A DNA stretch of 64,000 nt from positions 1,984,001-2,048,000 of the forward strand of contig JBMNEH010000001.1 in NCBI GenBank assembly GCA_050948665.1, given 5' to 3'. Under the pieces are notes generated by a model, which saw only the letters and a program-made list of their open reading frames with translations, searched no databases and was not told where the DNA came from. Origin of the DNA: JBMNEH01 sp050948665 (lineage in GTDB: Bacteria; Bacillota; Clostridia; Christensenellales; UMGS416). Position numbers and translations under genes: made by a program. This document shows positions 50,188 through 58,289 of this stretch, in pieces. Each line of letters begins with the position of its first letter. The stretch's first letter is position 1.

Positions 50188-52101
50188 ATGGGCGGCGCGA
50201 TCCTTTGTGTCTATATGGCGGCAGGGGGCTGGGTATGCTGGAAGCGGCGGCTCCACCCCAGTCCGATTCTTTCCGCCTGGCTGGGCTCCGCTATGGGGCT
50301 GGTCGCCATGTGCTGGCTGCCGGCGGCATTCGCGCTGCTTTTCGGGAAGCTTTCGCTGCTGTGTTCCCTGCTGGGACTGGGGGTCTGGCTGGCCGCCGTG
50401 GCGTTGATCACCTTCCTGCCCAGGCGGGGCCCTTTCCTGCCCGATACGCCTCCTGAAAAGGGGGTACTGCAGCACCTGACGGCCTTCACGCTTCCCCTGC
50501 TTGCGCTGACGGGGGTTTTATTCATTACCCATATTCTGCTTCCCGGAAAGGGCGGTCTTTACGGAGGGCAGTGTACCTACGGCGATCTGTCCATGCATAT
50601 GGGGATCATTACCTCCATCGCCGAGCAGGGCACCTTCCCGCCGATGTATTCCATATTTTACGGAGAGAAGCTAGGATACCCGTTCCTTGTGAATTCTCTT
50701 TCCGCTTCCATGCTGCAGTTGGGAGACAGCCTGCGTTTATCGATCATTTTCCCCAGCATCCTGATGAGCGCCCTGGTTTTCTCCGGTTACTGGCTCTTTG
50801 TTTATGACGCCACCGGGCGGAAACGGACGGCCACCCTCTCCGGGCTGCTGTTTTTCATAGGCGGAGGACTGGGGTTCTTCTACTTTCTGGACGGTGCGGC
50901 GGAAAACCCGTGGAACTTCACCCGGATCTTCACCGGTTATTATAATATGCCCACCAACTTTCTGGATTGGGACCTGCGGTGGGTGAATGTCATTGCGGAT
51001 ATGATGATCCCCCAGCGCACGACTCTGCTGGGCTGGGCCGTGCTGCCGGCGGGTCTCGTCCTGCTGCGCTCCGCCGTGCGGAGCAACGATCGTTTGCGTT
51101 ACCTTCTTTCCGGTCTGCTCATCGGTTCCATGCCCATGATGCACACTCACAGCTTTGTGGCCGCAGGCTTCATCGGTATCGGCTGGGCCCTGACGGAATG
51201 GCCCTGGCGGCAGGGACTGCGGGCCTGGGGCCGTCGGGCAGCGGACTGGCTGGCTTTCCTGCTGCCCTGCGCCCTACTGGCGGTGCCTCAACTGCTTGTC
51301 TGGATTTTTCCCCAAAGCAGCCATGAAGGCTTCATTCGCCTCTCGGTCGACTGGGTCAATACCCGGGATCCCTCCCCCTGGTTCTGGGTAAAGAATCTGG
51401 GGATCCCCATCGTACTGCTGGCTCCCGCTCTCTATGCCGGCGGCAATCGCGTATGGAAGTGGTACTCAGGCGCGGCGGCGCTCTGGCTGGTTTCCATGCT
51501 GGTAGCTTTCCAACCGAATCCCTATGACAATAACAAGCTGCTCCTTGTGTGGTGGATGCTGTCGGTGGTTCCGGTAGCCGCTTATATGGGGATCATCTGG
51601 GACAGGCTGAAGTCGCTGCCCGGCCGCGCCTGGCTGGCTGCCGCCGTCTCCGTCCTGCTCTTTACCAGCGGCCTGCTGACGCTGGCGCGGGAACTTGTTT
51701 CCGGCGGGCAGTATTTGCTGTACGGCAATGATTATGTGGCCGCCTCCGAGTATGTAAAGGAGCATACCGAGCCGGATGCTTTGTTTATCACCGGCAAACA
51801 GCACCTGAATCCCATCGCCGCGCTGGCCGGAAGGAATATCTGGGTGGGCAGTCCCAGCTATCTCTATTACCACGGGTTTGATACGGAGGCGCGCAACGAT
51901 CAGGTGACCGCCATCTATACCGACACCGAAACCGCGCTGACCCTTCCCGCGGAACTGGGCGCCTCCTATATTCTGGTGACCGATTATGAAAGAGGGAATT
52001 ATCCCGGCTGCGATGACCGCCTGCGCGAATGCTACCCCGTGTTCTTTCGGCAGGGAAGCGTTACCATCTATTCCGTGACCGGCAGCCCTCCGGTGAAGTA
52101 A
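50188..52101 (+). CDS. Large polytopic membrane protein, GT-C-like
   Basis: A 637-aa protein with about 12 hydrophobic helices. A luminal or extracellular loop after the third carries GDLSMHMGIITSIAEQGTFP, resembling the Asp-containing first loop of GT-C glycosyltransferases. It also has YPFLVNSLSASMLQLG, and a soluble C-terminal domain (YVKEHTEPDALFITGKQHLN). It may transfer a sugar from a lipid-linked donor to a surface glycan. The ATG at 50188 follows GCGAGGTG; the TTG at 50173 is less likely. It is transcribed alone, divergent from the URO-D/GH2 operon. The exact family is not recognised with certainty. Confidence 0.7.
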   Translation: MGGAILCVYMAAGGWVCWKRRLHPSPILSAWLGSAMGLVAMCWLPAAFALLFGKLSLLCSLLGLGVWLAAVALITFLPRRGPFLPDTPPEKGVLQHLTAFTLPLLALTGVLFITHILLPGKGGLYGGQCTYGDLSMHMGIITSIAEQGTFPPMYSIFYGEKLGYPFLVNSLSASMLQLGDSLRLSIIFPSILMSALVFSGYWLFVYDATGRKRTATLSGLLFFIGGGLGFFYFLDGAAENPWNFTRIFTGYYNMPTNFLDWDLRWVNVIADMMIPQRTTLLGWAVLPAGLVLLRSAVRSNDRLRYLLSGLLIGSMPMMHTHSFVAAGFIGIGWALTEWPWRQGLRAWGRRAADWLAFLLPCALLAVPQLLVWIFPQSSHEGFIRLSVDWVNTRDPSPWFWVKNLGIPIVLLAPALYAGGNRVWKWYSGAAALWLVSMLVAFQPNPYDNNKLLLVWWMLSVVPVAAYMGIIWDRLKSLPGRAWLAAAVSVLLFTSGLLTLARELVSGGQYLLYGNDYVAASEYVKEHTEPDALFITGKQHLNPIAALAGRNIWVGSPSYLYYHGFDTEARNDQVTAIYTDTETALTLPAELGASYILVTDYERGNYPGCDDRLRECYPVFFRQGSVTIYSVTGSPPVK

Positions 52102-52116
52102 AAACCCGCCGGGGTA

Positions 52117-52145
52117 TTGCAATTCCCGCCGTCATGGGTTATAAT
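52117..52145 (+). promoter_or_regulatory. Promoter of tRNA-Ser
   Basis: TTGCAA, 17-bp spacer, TATAAT, ending 39 bp before the mature tRNA. Confidence 0.85.
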
Positions 52146-52184
52146 GACCATCGGCCTTGCAGGGATCACATTCCTGCCCCGCCC

Positions 52185-52277
52185 GGAGAAGTCGCCTAGT
52201 TTGGTCGAGGGCGCACGACTGGAAATCGTGTAACCGTCAAAAGCGGTTCGAGAGTTCGAATCTCTCCTTCTCCGCCA
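52185..52277 (+). tRNA. tRNA-Ser (anticodon GGA)
   Basis: A 93-nt class II tRNA. The acceptor is GGAGAAG / CTTCTCC with discriminator G and encoded CCA. The anticodon loop CTGGAAA is closed by CACGA / TCGTG, giving GGA (codon UCC). A long variable arm and T arm GAGAG-TTCGAAT-CTCTC are present. Confidence 0.95.
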
Positions 52278-52280
52278 AAT

Positions 52281-52318
52281 AAGGCAGCAGACTTTGATAG
52301 AAAGTCTGCTGCCTTTTA
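52281..52318 (+). terminator. Terminator of tRNA-Ser
   Basis: A perfect 15-bp stem (AAGGCAGCAGACTTT / AAAGTCTGCTGCCTT) with a five-base loop and a following TTATT, 3 bp after the CCA end. It is also the left end of a repeat found again near 60984. Confidence 0.9.
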
Positions 52319-52600
52319 TTGTGCTCAAAACTGCTTCAAACACTTGAAAACAGGCGTTCTTTATCGTTTTTGAATCATATTGTCTGTGAAACAACCCGCC
52401 CCGGGGTCATTTCCAGGACCGGTTTTTCTTGTTTTGGGGGTCGCGGCGGACTTTCTCAAAAGTAAAAGTTTGCTTTGTGGGGTTATCGTTTGCTTTTTAA
52501 GTAAAGGTTTGCTTTGTGGGATTATCGTTTGCTTTGTGTAATTTCGTTATTAGCCTAATTGATTTTTTTATATTCTGCGTGTCATTGGTAAGTAAAATTG
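52285..52600. repeat. Direct repeat R1, left copy
   Basis: About 300 bp that recur at 60984-61260. Shared blocks include GAATCATATTGTCTGTGAAA, TTGGGGTCGCGGCGGACTTT (near-identical), and GTAATTNCGTTATTAG. The copies differ by many substitutions, small indels and an extra 39-bp unit here. They lie in the same orientation and enclose the ribose-type ABC/GH2 operon. Confidence 0.85.
52461..52538. repeat. 39-bp tandem duplication within R1
   Basis: Two adjacent 39-bp units (52461-52499 and 52500-52538) built on AGTAAANGTTTGCTTTGTGG and TTATCGTTTGCTTT. The right copy of R1 has only one such unit. Confidence 0.85.
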
Positions 52601-52635
52601 CTTTGCTATTGGAATTTTCACGCACATACTTATAC

Positions 52636-52797
52636 TCATCGTACAATGATATGTTTGCACATGCTGGTCTTTCCACATTCCAGACAGGTCAGTCTGCGTT
52701 TTGTAAACGTATGATAGGCTTTCACATAGTCTTTCATCTTAGGAATAAAGAGATGTCCGCAATTCGGACATTTGAAATATCCTACGTTGATCTCCAT
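52636..52797 (-). CDS. Small zinc-ribbon protein (53 aa)
   Basis: MEINVGYFKCPNCGHLFIPK followed by MKDYVKAYHTFTKRRLTCLE and CGKTSMCKHIIVR. C10, C13, C38 and C41 form a classical zinc ribbon, with C47 extra. Many Bacillota carry such short proteins of unknown function, often next to a small membrane protein. Its ATG lies inside the end of the upstream 72-codon frame (16-bp overlap). The ribosome site is weak, so translational coupling is likely. It lies within the segment bracketed by repeat R1. Confidence 0.6.
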   Translation of the reverse strand: MEINVGYFKCPNCGHLFIPKMKDYVKAYHTFTKRRLTCLECGKTSMCKHIIVR

Positions 52798-53000
52798 CGT
52801 AACTGCTGTTCCCGTACCTGCAACGCAGTAATTGCGGCAAAAGCAATCAGCAGGATTCTAACCGCCGTAGGCATTTCGATATGCGTTGCGATTACCACAA
52901 GCGTACATACCGTAATGATGGTAATATAATGCCGCACATAATAGATTGAAGCATTCTTTTTTTGTTCTTTCTGTTTTCTTCCTGAAGGTGAAGTAAACAA
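52782..53000 (-). CDS. Possible small membrane protein (72 aa)
   Basis: A frame with two hydrophobic stretches (HYITIITVCTLVVIATHIEM and TAVRILLIAFAAITAL) after a basic N-terminus. Its end overlaps the zinc-ribbon gene, the arrangement seen for such pairs. The only start is a TTG at 53000 without a clear ribosome site; a start further in would have to be non-canonical. No family is recognised. Confidence 0.4.
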   Translation of the reverse strand: MFTSPSGRKQKEQKKNASIYYVRHYITIITVCTLVVIATHIEMPTAVRILLIAFAAITALQVREQQLRWRST

Positions 53001-53058
53001 AAAAACGGAACAAATATGTCAAAATGTATAAAACAGGAAAAGGAATAAGAAATATACG

Positions 53059-53087
53059 TTGACAAAGTGTAAATAACAGAGTATATT
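53059..53087 (+). promoter_or_regulatory. Promoter of the ribose-type ABC/GH2 operon
   Basis: TTGACA, 17-bp spacer, TATATT, about 205 bp before the ATP-binding protein gene. The long leader includes A+T-rich direct repeats of TTATTAATAACTTATAATAA type (53130-53155) that could bind a regulator; no regulator gene is adjacent. Confidence 0.75.
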
Positions 53088-53291
53088 AACTATTTAGTAG
53101 CATAATTTCATAATTTAATTATTAGCAACAATTATTAATAACTTATAATAACTTGTTCCAATTTAAGAAAAAGCTGCAGCAAATTGAATGCATAAATTCA
53201 GGGGTCATTTATCATGAAGTAATTGGCGTTTTGCTAACGTACAAACACAACGCAGCATGGATCCAAATCCTAAGGATTGCGAGGTTTGAAG

Positions 53292-54803
53292 ATGGAAAAT
53301 GAACGGATTTTATCGGCACGCAAAGTATGTAAAGCCTTTGGTCCAACACGCGCGCTGATTGATGTGGATGTAGAAGTCCGCAAGGGCGAAATCCGTGGCT
53401 TGATCGGTGAGAACGGCTCCGGGAAATCTACCTTTTGTTCGATTGTGGCCGGCGCTCTGGAAAAGGACAGCGGCGAACTGGAACTCTATGGCAAAAAGTA
53501 TGAACCCAAGAGCATGGTGGATGCCCAGAACCATGGAATAGCCATGATCGTGCAGGAAGCCGCAACGCTCCCGGGATTGGATGTTGCATCAAACATTTTT
53601 GCCGGCCGTTTAGAGCAATACGCAAAACTGGGTTTTGTAAACTGGAAAAAAATCTACGCAGAAGCTGACCGTATTCTGGAAGAGATCGGCGTCCCCGAGA
53701 TTAAGGGCAGAATGATCATCGAACAGTTGAACTTCGAGGACCGCAAGATTGTAGAAATCGCGCGCGCCATGGTCTGCGATCCTGATATTCTGATTATCGA
53801 CGAGACCACCACCGCCCTGGCCACCAAGGGACGCCGATTGATTTATGATTTAATCAACCGGATGCACGAGCAAAACAAGGCGGTGCTCTTCATCTCCCAT
53901 GACCTGGACGAGCTGATGGAGCGCTGCAACACTATCACCGTGCTCCGTGACGGCCTGATCATTGATACCCTGGACCGTGAGAATATGTCCGTTGAGCGAA
54001 TGCGCTCTTTAATGATCGGCCGTGAGCTTCAGGGCGATTATTACCGTCCCGATTATGACGGCACCAGCTCTGACGATGTATTGCTGAAAGCAGAGCACGT
54101 GAGCCTGCGTCCGTACTTCAAAAATATTGATGTCGCCCTGCACAAGGGCGAGATCCTTGGCTTCGGCGGTTTAGCCAACTGCGGTATGCACGAACTTGGC
54201 CGACTGCTCTTCGGCTTGGAAAAGAGCTTGACCGGTAAAGTCACGCTCTATAAAGACGGTAAGGAGATCAAGATCACCAGCGCCTCTGTGGCTGTGGATA
54301 ACGGTGTGGCTTACGTTTCCAAGGACCGTGATAAAGAATCCATCATCCTGAGCGCCAGCGTCAAGAACAATATTGTGATGCCGGCTTTGAAGAAGCTTTC
54401 TAAGTTCCTCGGCTGCATTACACCTAAGTCGGAGAAGAAACTGGCCAATGAGCAGATTAAGGTTATGAGCATTAAGTGCCGCAACTGCAACCAGCTTGTT
54501 AAGGAACTGTCCGGCGGCAACAAGCAGAAAGTCGTCTTCGCCAAGTGGCTGGGTACGGATACGGATATTTTCATTTTAGATTGTCCTACCCGCGGTATTG
54601 ACGTGGGAGTCAAGGCCGACATGTACAAGCTCATGATGGATCTGAAAAAGCAGGGCAAAGGCATCATTATGATCTCTGAAGAACTGCTGGAACTCATAGG
54701 TATGAGTGACCGTATAATGATTTTCAAGGATGGAAAGTTGGCAAAGGAATTTATGCGCAGCGCCGATCTGAAAGAGAAGGACATCATCGAATATATTATC
54801 TAA
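53292..54803 (+). CDS. Sugar ABC transporter ATP-binding protein (RbsA/MglA-like)
   Basis: A 503-aa protein with two ABC domains. The first has Walker A GENGSGKSTF, Walker B DILIIDETTTAL and a Q loop in VQEAATLPGL. The second has the degenerate Walker A region GGLANCGMHELGRLLFG, signature LSGGNKQKVVFAKWL and Walker B DIFILDCPTRGID. This one-chain double ATPase powers monosaccharide importers of the ribose/galactose type. The ATG at 53292 follows GCGAGG; a TTG at 53277 is less likely. The permease gene begins 22 bp downstream. Confidence 0.92.
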   Translation: MENERILSARKVCKAFGPTRALIDVDVEVRKGEIRGLIGENGSGKSTFCSIVAGALEKDSGELELYGKKYEPKSMVDAQNHGIAMIVQEAATLPGLDVASNIFAGRLEQYAKLGFVNWKKIYAEADRILEEIGVPEIKGRMIIEQLNFEDRKIVEIARAMVCDPDILIIDETTTALATKGRRLIYDLINRMHEQNKAVLFISHDLDELMERCNTITVLRDGLIIDTLDRENMSVERMRSLMIGRELQGDYYRPDYDGTSSDDVLLKAEHVSLRPYFKNIDVALHKGEILGFGGLANCGMHELGRLLFGLEKSLTGKVTLYKDGKEIKITSASVAVDNGVAYVSKDRDKESIILSASVKNNIVMPALKKLSKFLGCITPKSEKKLANEQIKVMSIKCRNCNQLVKELSGGNKQKVVFAKWLGTDTDIFILDCPTRGIDVGVKADMYKLMMDLKKQGKGIIMISEELLELIGMSDRIMIFKDGKLAKEFMRSADLKEKDIIEYII

Positions 54804-54825
54804 GGAAGGGGAGGATATAGCCACT

Positions 54826-55815
54826 ATGGATAAAAGCAGCGCCGAAAACCTGCAGATCCAAGCAAGACTGGATAAGCAGGCCGCCAGAAAGCAATTATTT
54901 GACAAATTTGTCCCTTATCTGGGTCTTGCGTTTCTGTTTGCTTTGTTTGCGATTGTGACCAAGGGTCTGTTCATTCAGGCTGAAAACCTGAAAAACATGG
55001 TGGAACAGTGCTTTACCATGTGCTTGGTCGCTACCGGCGCGGCATTCGTCTATGCCCAAGGCAACATGGACTTCTCCATTGGCTCCGCCTGTGGTGTTGC
55101 CCAGATGGCCGGCGGCATGCTGATGATCAAGCTGGGCGTACCAATGCCTCTGGCAATGGCTGTCACGCTGCTTATCCCTGTGCTGACTTGCTGCCTGGTC
55201 TCCCTGATTTCTGTGGTCTTCAAGGTGCCGGTGTTCATCGGTTCCATGTGTGTCCGCGCACTGCTTGCAGGTTTGCTGACCATCGGTGTTTCCCGTAATG
55301 AGATCCGTATTCCCATTGGCGACTATCCCATCATGACCAACAACTTGTTCAAGGGACTTATCCTGTTGGCAGTGATTGGTGTGGGTGTATATCTGTTCCA
55401 CTTTACCCGCATGGGCAAGCAGGCCAAGGCTATCGGCGGCAATAAGAACACCGCCATCCAGGCCGGCATCAAGGTGGTCAAGCAGCAGTTCCTGGCCTAC
55501 ATTATGTTGGGTCTGTGTGTAGGTATTGCTGCTATCTTCCAGATGTACCGTTCCTCCATTATCAATATGAGCTCCGGCAGCGGTATTGAGTTTAACATCA
55601 TGCTGGCTGTGGTTCTGGGTGGCTTCCCCCTGACCGGGGGCGACAAGGCCACCTTGCCCGCAGCTATCATCGGCGCCATCAGCGCGACCCTACTGGTCAA
55701 CGGCCTTGCTATGTGGGGCCTGGACCCCAACGTCCTTAATGGTGTCAAGGGTCTGATCTTCATCGTGATGATCGGTTTGAGTTATGACCGCAGCGCTGGT
55801 AAACTGATCAGCTGA
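54826..55815 (+). CDS. Sugar ABC transporter permease (RbsC-like, first)
   Basis: A 329-aa protein with about eight to ten helices and the RbsC-type signature GAAFVYAQGNMDFSIGSACG, followed later by MGKQAKAIGGNKNTAIQAGI and VVLGGFPLTGG. It forms one half of a heterodimeric channel with the second permease at 57192. AAGGAAGGGGAGG precedes the ATG. Confidence 0.92.
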   Translation: MDKSSAENLQIQARLDKQAARKQLFDKFVPYLGLAFLFALFAIVTKGLFIQAENLKNMVEQCFTMCLVATGAAFVYAQGNMDFSIGSACGVAQMAGGMLMIKLGVPMPLAMAVTLLIPVLTCCLVSLISVVFKVPVFIGSMCVRALLAGLLTIGVSRNEIRIPIGDYPIMTNNLFKGLILLAVIGVGVYLFHFTRMGKQAKAIGGNKNTAIQAGIKVVKQQFLAYIMLGLCVGIAAIFQMYRSSIINMSSGSGIEFNIMLAVVLGGFPLTGGDKATLPAAIIGAISATLLVNGLAMWGLDPNVLNGVKGLIFIVMIGLSYDRSAGKLIS

Positions 55816-55891
55816 CAACAGAAGGCAATAATTATATATTTTCCGCAGCGTTTGCTGCCGGAATACAACAAATTAGAAAGGAAACGAAAAA

Positions 55892-57103
55892 ATGAAAAAG
55901 CTTATTACTCTACTTTTGGCGTTGGCCCTGTTTGTTGGCCTGGTGGCCTGTAACCAGAAACCCGTTGATACCCCCAATGATGATGCTGCGGTCAGCGAGG
56001 CCGGTGCTTCTGGCGGAACCTCCGTGGATGAGGGTGGTAAAGTTACTACCACCTATAAGGATCCCGCGGAAGTGGTTACCGATAAGGAACTGCCTGCCAA
56101 GAAGATCCTAGTCATCTATGCACAGTTCACCGATAAGCTGGGTTCTCAGTTTAAGGCTTCTCTGGAATACCTGGCCGGCCCCCTGAACATTGAGTTCGTC
56201 TTCTTGGAGACCGGTTTCGGCGGTGATGAAGCCCTGACCGCCATTCAGGCCGCTCTGATGAATGACTATGACGGTTGCATCGGCATCGGTGCTGATGAGG
56301 CCACCATCAAGTTATTCAACGATGCTAAGGTCCCCTACATCATTCATAGCGCTCGCCCCGCACAGGATCTGGTTCCCATCGTTTCCAACTACGAGTACTA
56401 TTTGGGTGCAGTTGTTGTTGACGACTACATGGCCGGCTATAACATGGCTGACTCCCTGTATCAGCAGGGCTGCCGTAATGTCGGTTGGTTTGGCTTAAAC
56501 CACGGTTTGTCCCCCCAGCACGACCAGAGAACCGCCGGTTTCTTGGCAGGTGTCGCTGCTCATGAGGATATGAACCTGATTAACGAAACTTATGACTACA
56601 ACGCAACTGACGCTATTGCTATCGCTGCCGCTACTTACCCCGAACTGGATGGCTACGGTTGCACCTTTTTGAACGAGGCTACTTACAACCTGCTGGAGAC
56701 CGAAGGTCTGGTCGACCAAATCAAGATCGCCGGTATCGATATCTCCGAGTCCACCGGTAAGTACTTCGAGACTGGGACTCTAGCTTATATCGCCGGTGGT
56801 AATTATGTTACCATGCAGATTTCTTTCGCAGTTCTGTACAACTACCTGCTGGACGGCACCAAGATGATCCCCGACAGCTCTGAGAACATACAGATAAACA
56901 ACATCGACATCCGTACTTCCGAAGAGTTCAAGAACTATATTAAGTACTTGGATTCCGGTGTTCCCGCCTTTACTCCCCAGGAGATCCTGGACATGACCCA
57001 CTACCAGAATCCTGAAATGGATGCCGCCGCTATGGAAGCGATCGCAAAGGCTTACACTCTGGAAGATGTCATGAACCGTCACGCTGATCTGCTGATCGAT
57101 TAA
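55892..57103 (+). CDS. Sugar-binding lipoprotein (periplasmic-binding-protein 4 type)
   Basis: A 403-aa protein with a lipoprotein signal (LLLALALFVGLVACNQK, anchor Cys at about 20) and an acidic linker. Then comes a type-I periplasmic-binding fold (KKILVIYAQFTDKLGSQFKA, DYDGCIGIGADEATI, GYNMADSLYQQGCRNVGWFG). It is the receptor for the ribose-type importer. Placing the receptor gene between the two permease genes is less common than the RbsACB order. GGAAAC precedes the ATG. Confidence 0.9.
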   Translation: MKKLITLLLALALFVGLVACNQKPVDTPNDDAAVSEAGASGGTSVDEGGKVTTTYKDPAEVVTDKELPAKKILVIYAQFTDKLGSQFKASLEYLAGPLNIEFVFLETGFGGDEALTAIQAALMNDYDGCIGIGADEATIKLFNDAKVPYIIHSARPAQDLVPIVSNYEYYLGAVVVDDYMAGYNMADSLYQQGCRNVGWFGLNHGLSPQHDQRTAGFLAGVAAHEDMNLINETYDYNATDAIAIAAATYPELDGYGCTFLNEATYNLLETEGLVDQIKIAGIDISESTGKYFETGTLAYIAGGNYVTMQISFAVLYNYLLDGTKMIPDSSENIQINNIDIRTSEEFKNYIKYLDSGVPAFTPQEILDMTHYQNPEMDAAAMEAIAKAYTLEDVMNRHADLLID

Positions 57104-57191
57104 TTTGCTCGGCAACAAGCTACAAAGGTCAAAGGTAATACTGTATAGCGAATTTGATAAGCCGCCTGTTGCGGCCAATGGAGGTGCTCCC

Positions 57192-58193
57192 TTGAAAAAT
57201 CAAAACAATATTGGTAAAAAGATATTGGGCATCTTGATGGCCCTGGCTCTGCCGGTTCTGGTTTATGTGCTGTTCGGCGTGCTATCCGGCGGCCGTATGT
57301 TTAACGCCCGCGCGATTACGACTACTTTGCGCACAACTGTCCAGCCTGCCATTATCTGTTATGCGCTGCTGTTGGGCATGAATATCGGCATGATGAATTT
57401 CTCTGCCGGTGCGATCGTTCTGTGCTCCGCAATTATCGGCAGCGGTTTGAGCAATATGTTGGGCTGGGGATTACCCGGACTGATTCTCTTTGCTATGCTG
57501 ACGGCACTCCTGTGCAGCGCAATTATGGGCGGCTTGTATAACTGGCTGCGGGTTCCCAGTATGGTTTTGAGCTTGGGATTGATGCTGGTTTACGAAGCTT
57601 TGCCTCGTGTATTCTTCCCAGCCGGCGCTGTGATCGCCACCGAGAATGGTTTCCTGGCAAGAGTCCCTTGGATCTTTGTGGTGGCTGCCATCACAATGTT
57701 CATCTTCTATGTGCTGTTTAACAAGACCGCCTATGGTCATAACGTTCGCGCTATTGGCGCCAATCAACCTGTGGCTCTGGCAGCCGGTCTAAACCTTGAT
57801 AAGATTAAGTTCATCAACTTCCTGGTTAGCGGTATCTTCCTGGGCATTGCCGCTGTGCTGCATATGTCTAACAGCGGCAAGATACAGAACGTGGCCGCCC
57901 TGGGCTCCATGACCGTTATGATGGATGCCTTTATGGGCGTGTTCCTAGGCATGCTGCTCTCCCGTTGGTCCGATCCCAGCATTTCCGTGTTCTGCGGTGT
58001 GCTGACCATGAAAATCATGGCTACCGGCTTTGTGGCCGTAGGTCTGGAGGCTGTGTGGAAAGATGTTGTCACCGGCGTGTTTATGCTAATCATCATGACG
58101 ATTTCTGTCAACGCAGCGATTCCCGCCATCAAGAGGGCGAACAATATCTTTAAGGGCGAAGCGGAGGCTGAGTACGCGAAACAGCTCGATTAA
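57192..58193 (+). CDS. Sugar ABC transporter permease (RbsC-like, second)
   Basis: A 333-aa membrane protein with the same fold as the first permease: MMNFSAGAIVLCSAIIG, NKTAYGHNVRAIGANQPVAL and MDAFMGVFLGMLLSRWSD. The frame is open from 57105, but a TTG at 57192 follows GGAGGTGCTCCC and gives the usual short basic N-terminus (KNQNNIGKKILG). The two permeases are only distantly alike, which suggests a heteromeric channel. Confidence 0.9.
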   Translation: MKNQNNIGKKILGILMALALPVLVYVLFGVLSGGRMFNARAITTTLRTTVQPAIICYALLLGMNIGMMNFSAGAIVLCSAIIGSGLSNMLGWGLPGLILFAMLTALLCSAIMGGLYNWLRVPSMVLSLGLMLVYEALPRVFFPAGAVIATENGFLARVPWIFVVAAITMFIFYVLFNKTAYGHNVRAIGANQPVALAAGLNLDKIKFINFLVSGIFLGIAAVLHMSNSGKIQNVAALGSMTVMMDAFMGVFLGMLLSRWSDPSISVFCGVLTMKIMATGFVAVGLEAVWKDVVTGVFMLIIMTISVNAAIPAIKRANNIFKGEAEAEYAKQLD

Positions 58194-58289
58194 CAAAATA
58201 AACTTGGAGGGGGGAGATGCAGCAATGTAGTAAGCTTTTCCACCCCTCTTTTAAAAGATTGTACGAATTTTATGAAAGGAGCAAAAGGT

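Noticed and set aside
52461..52538. Possible CRISPR array
   Set aside because: Only two adjacent units without spacers, and no cas genes.
52516..52929. 137-codon plus-strand open frame
   Set aside because: It starts inside repeat R1 and lies antisense to the zinc-ribbon gene, whose Cys pattern is convincing.
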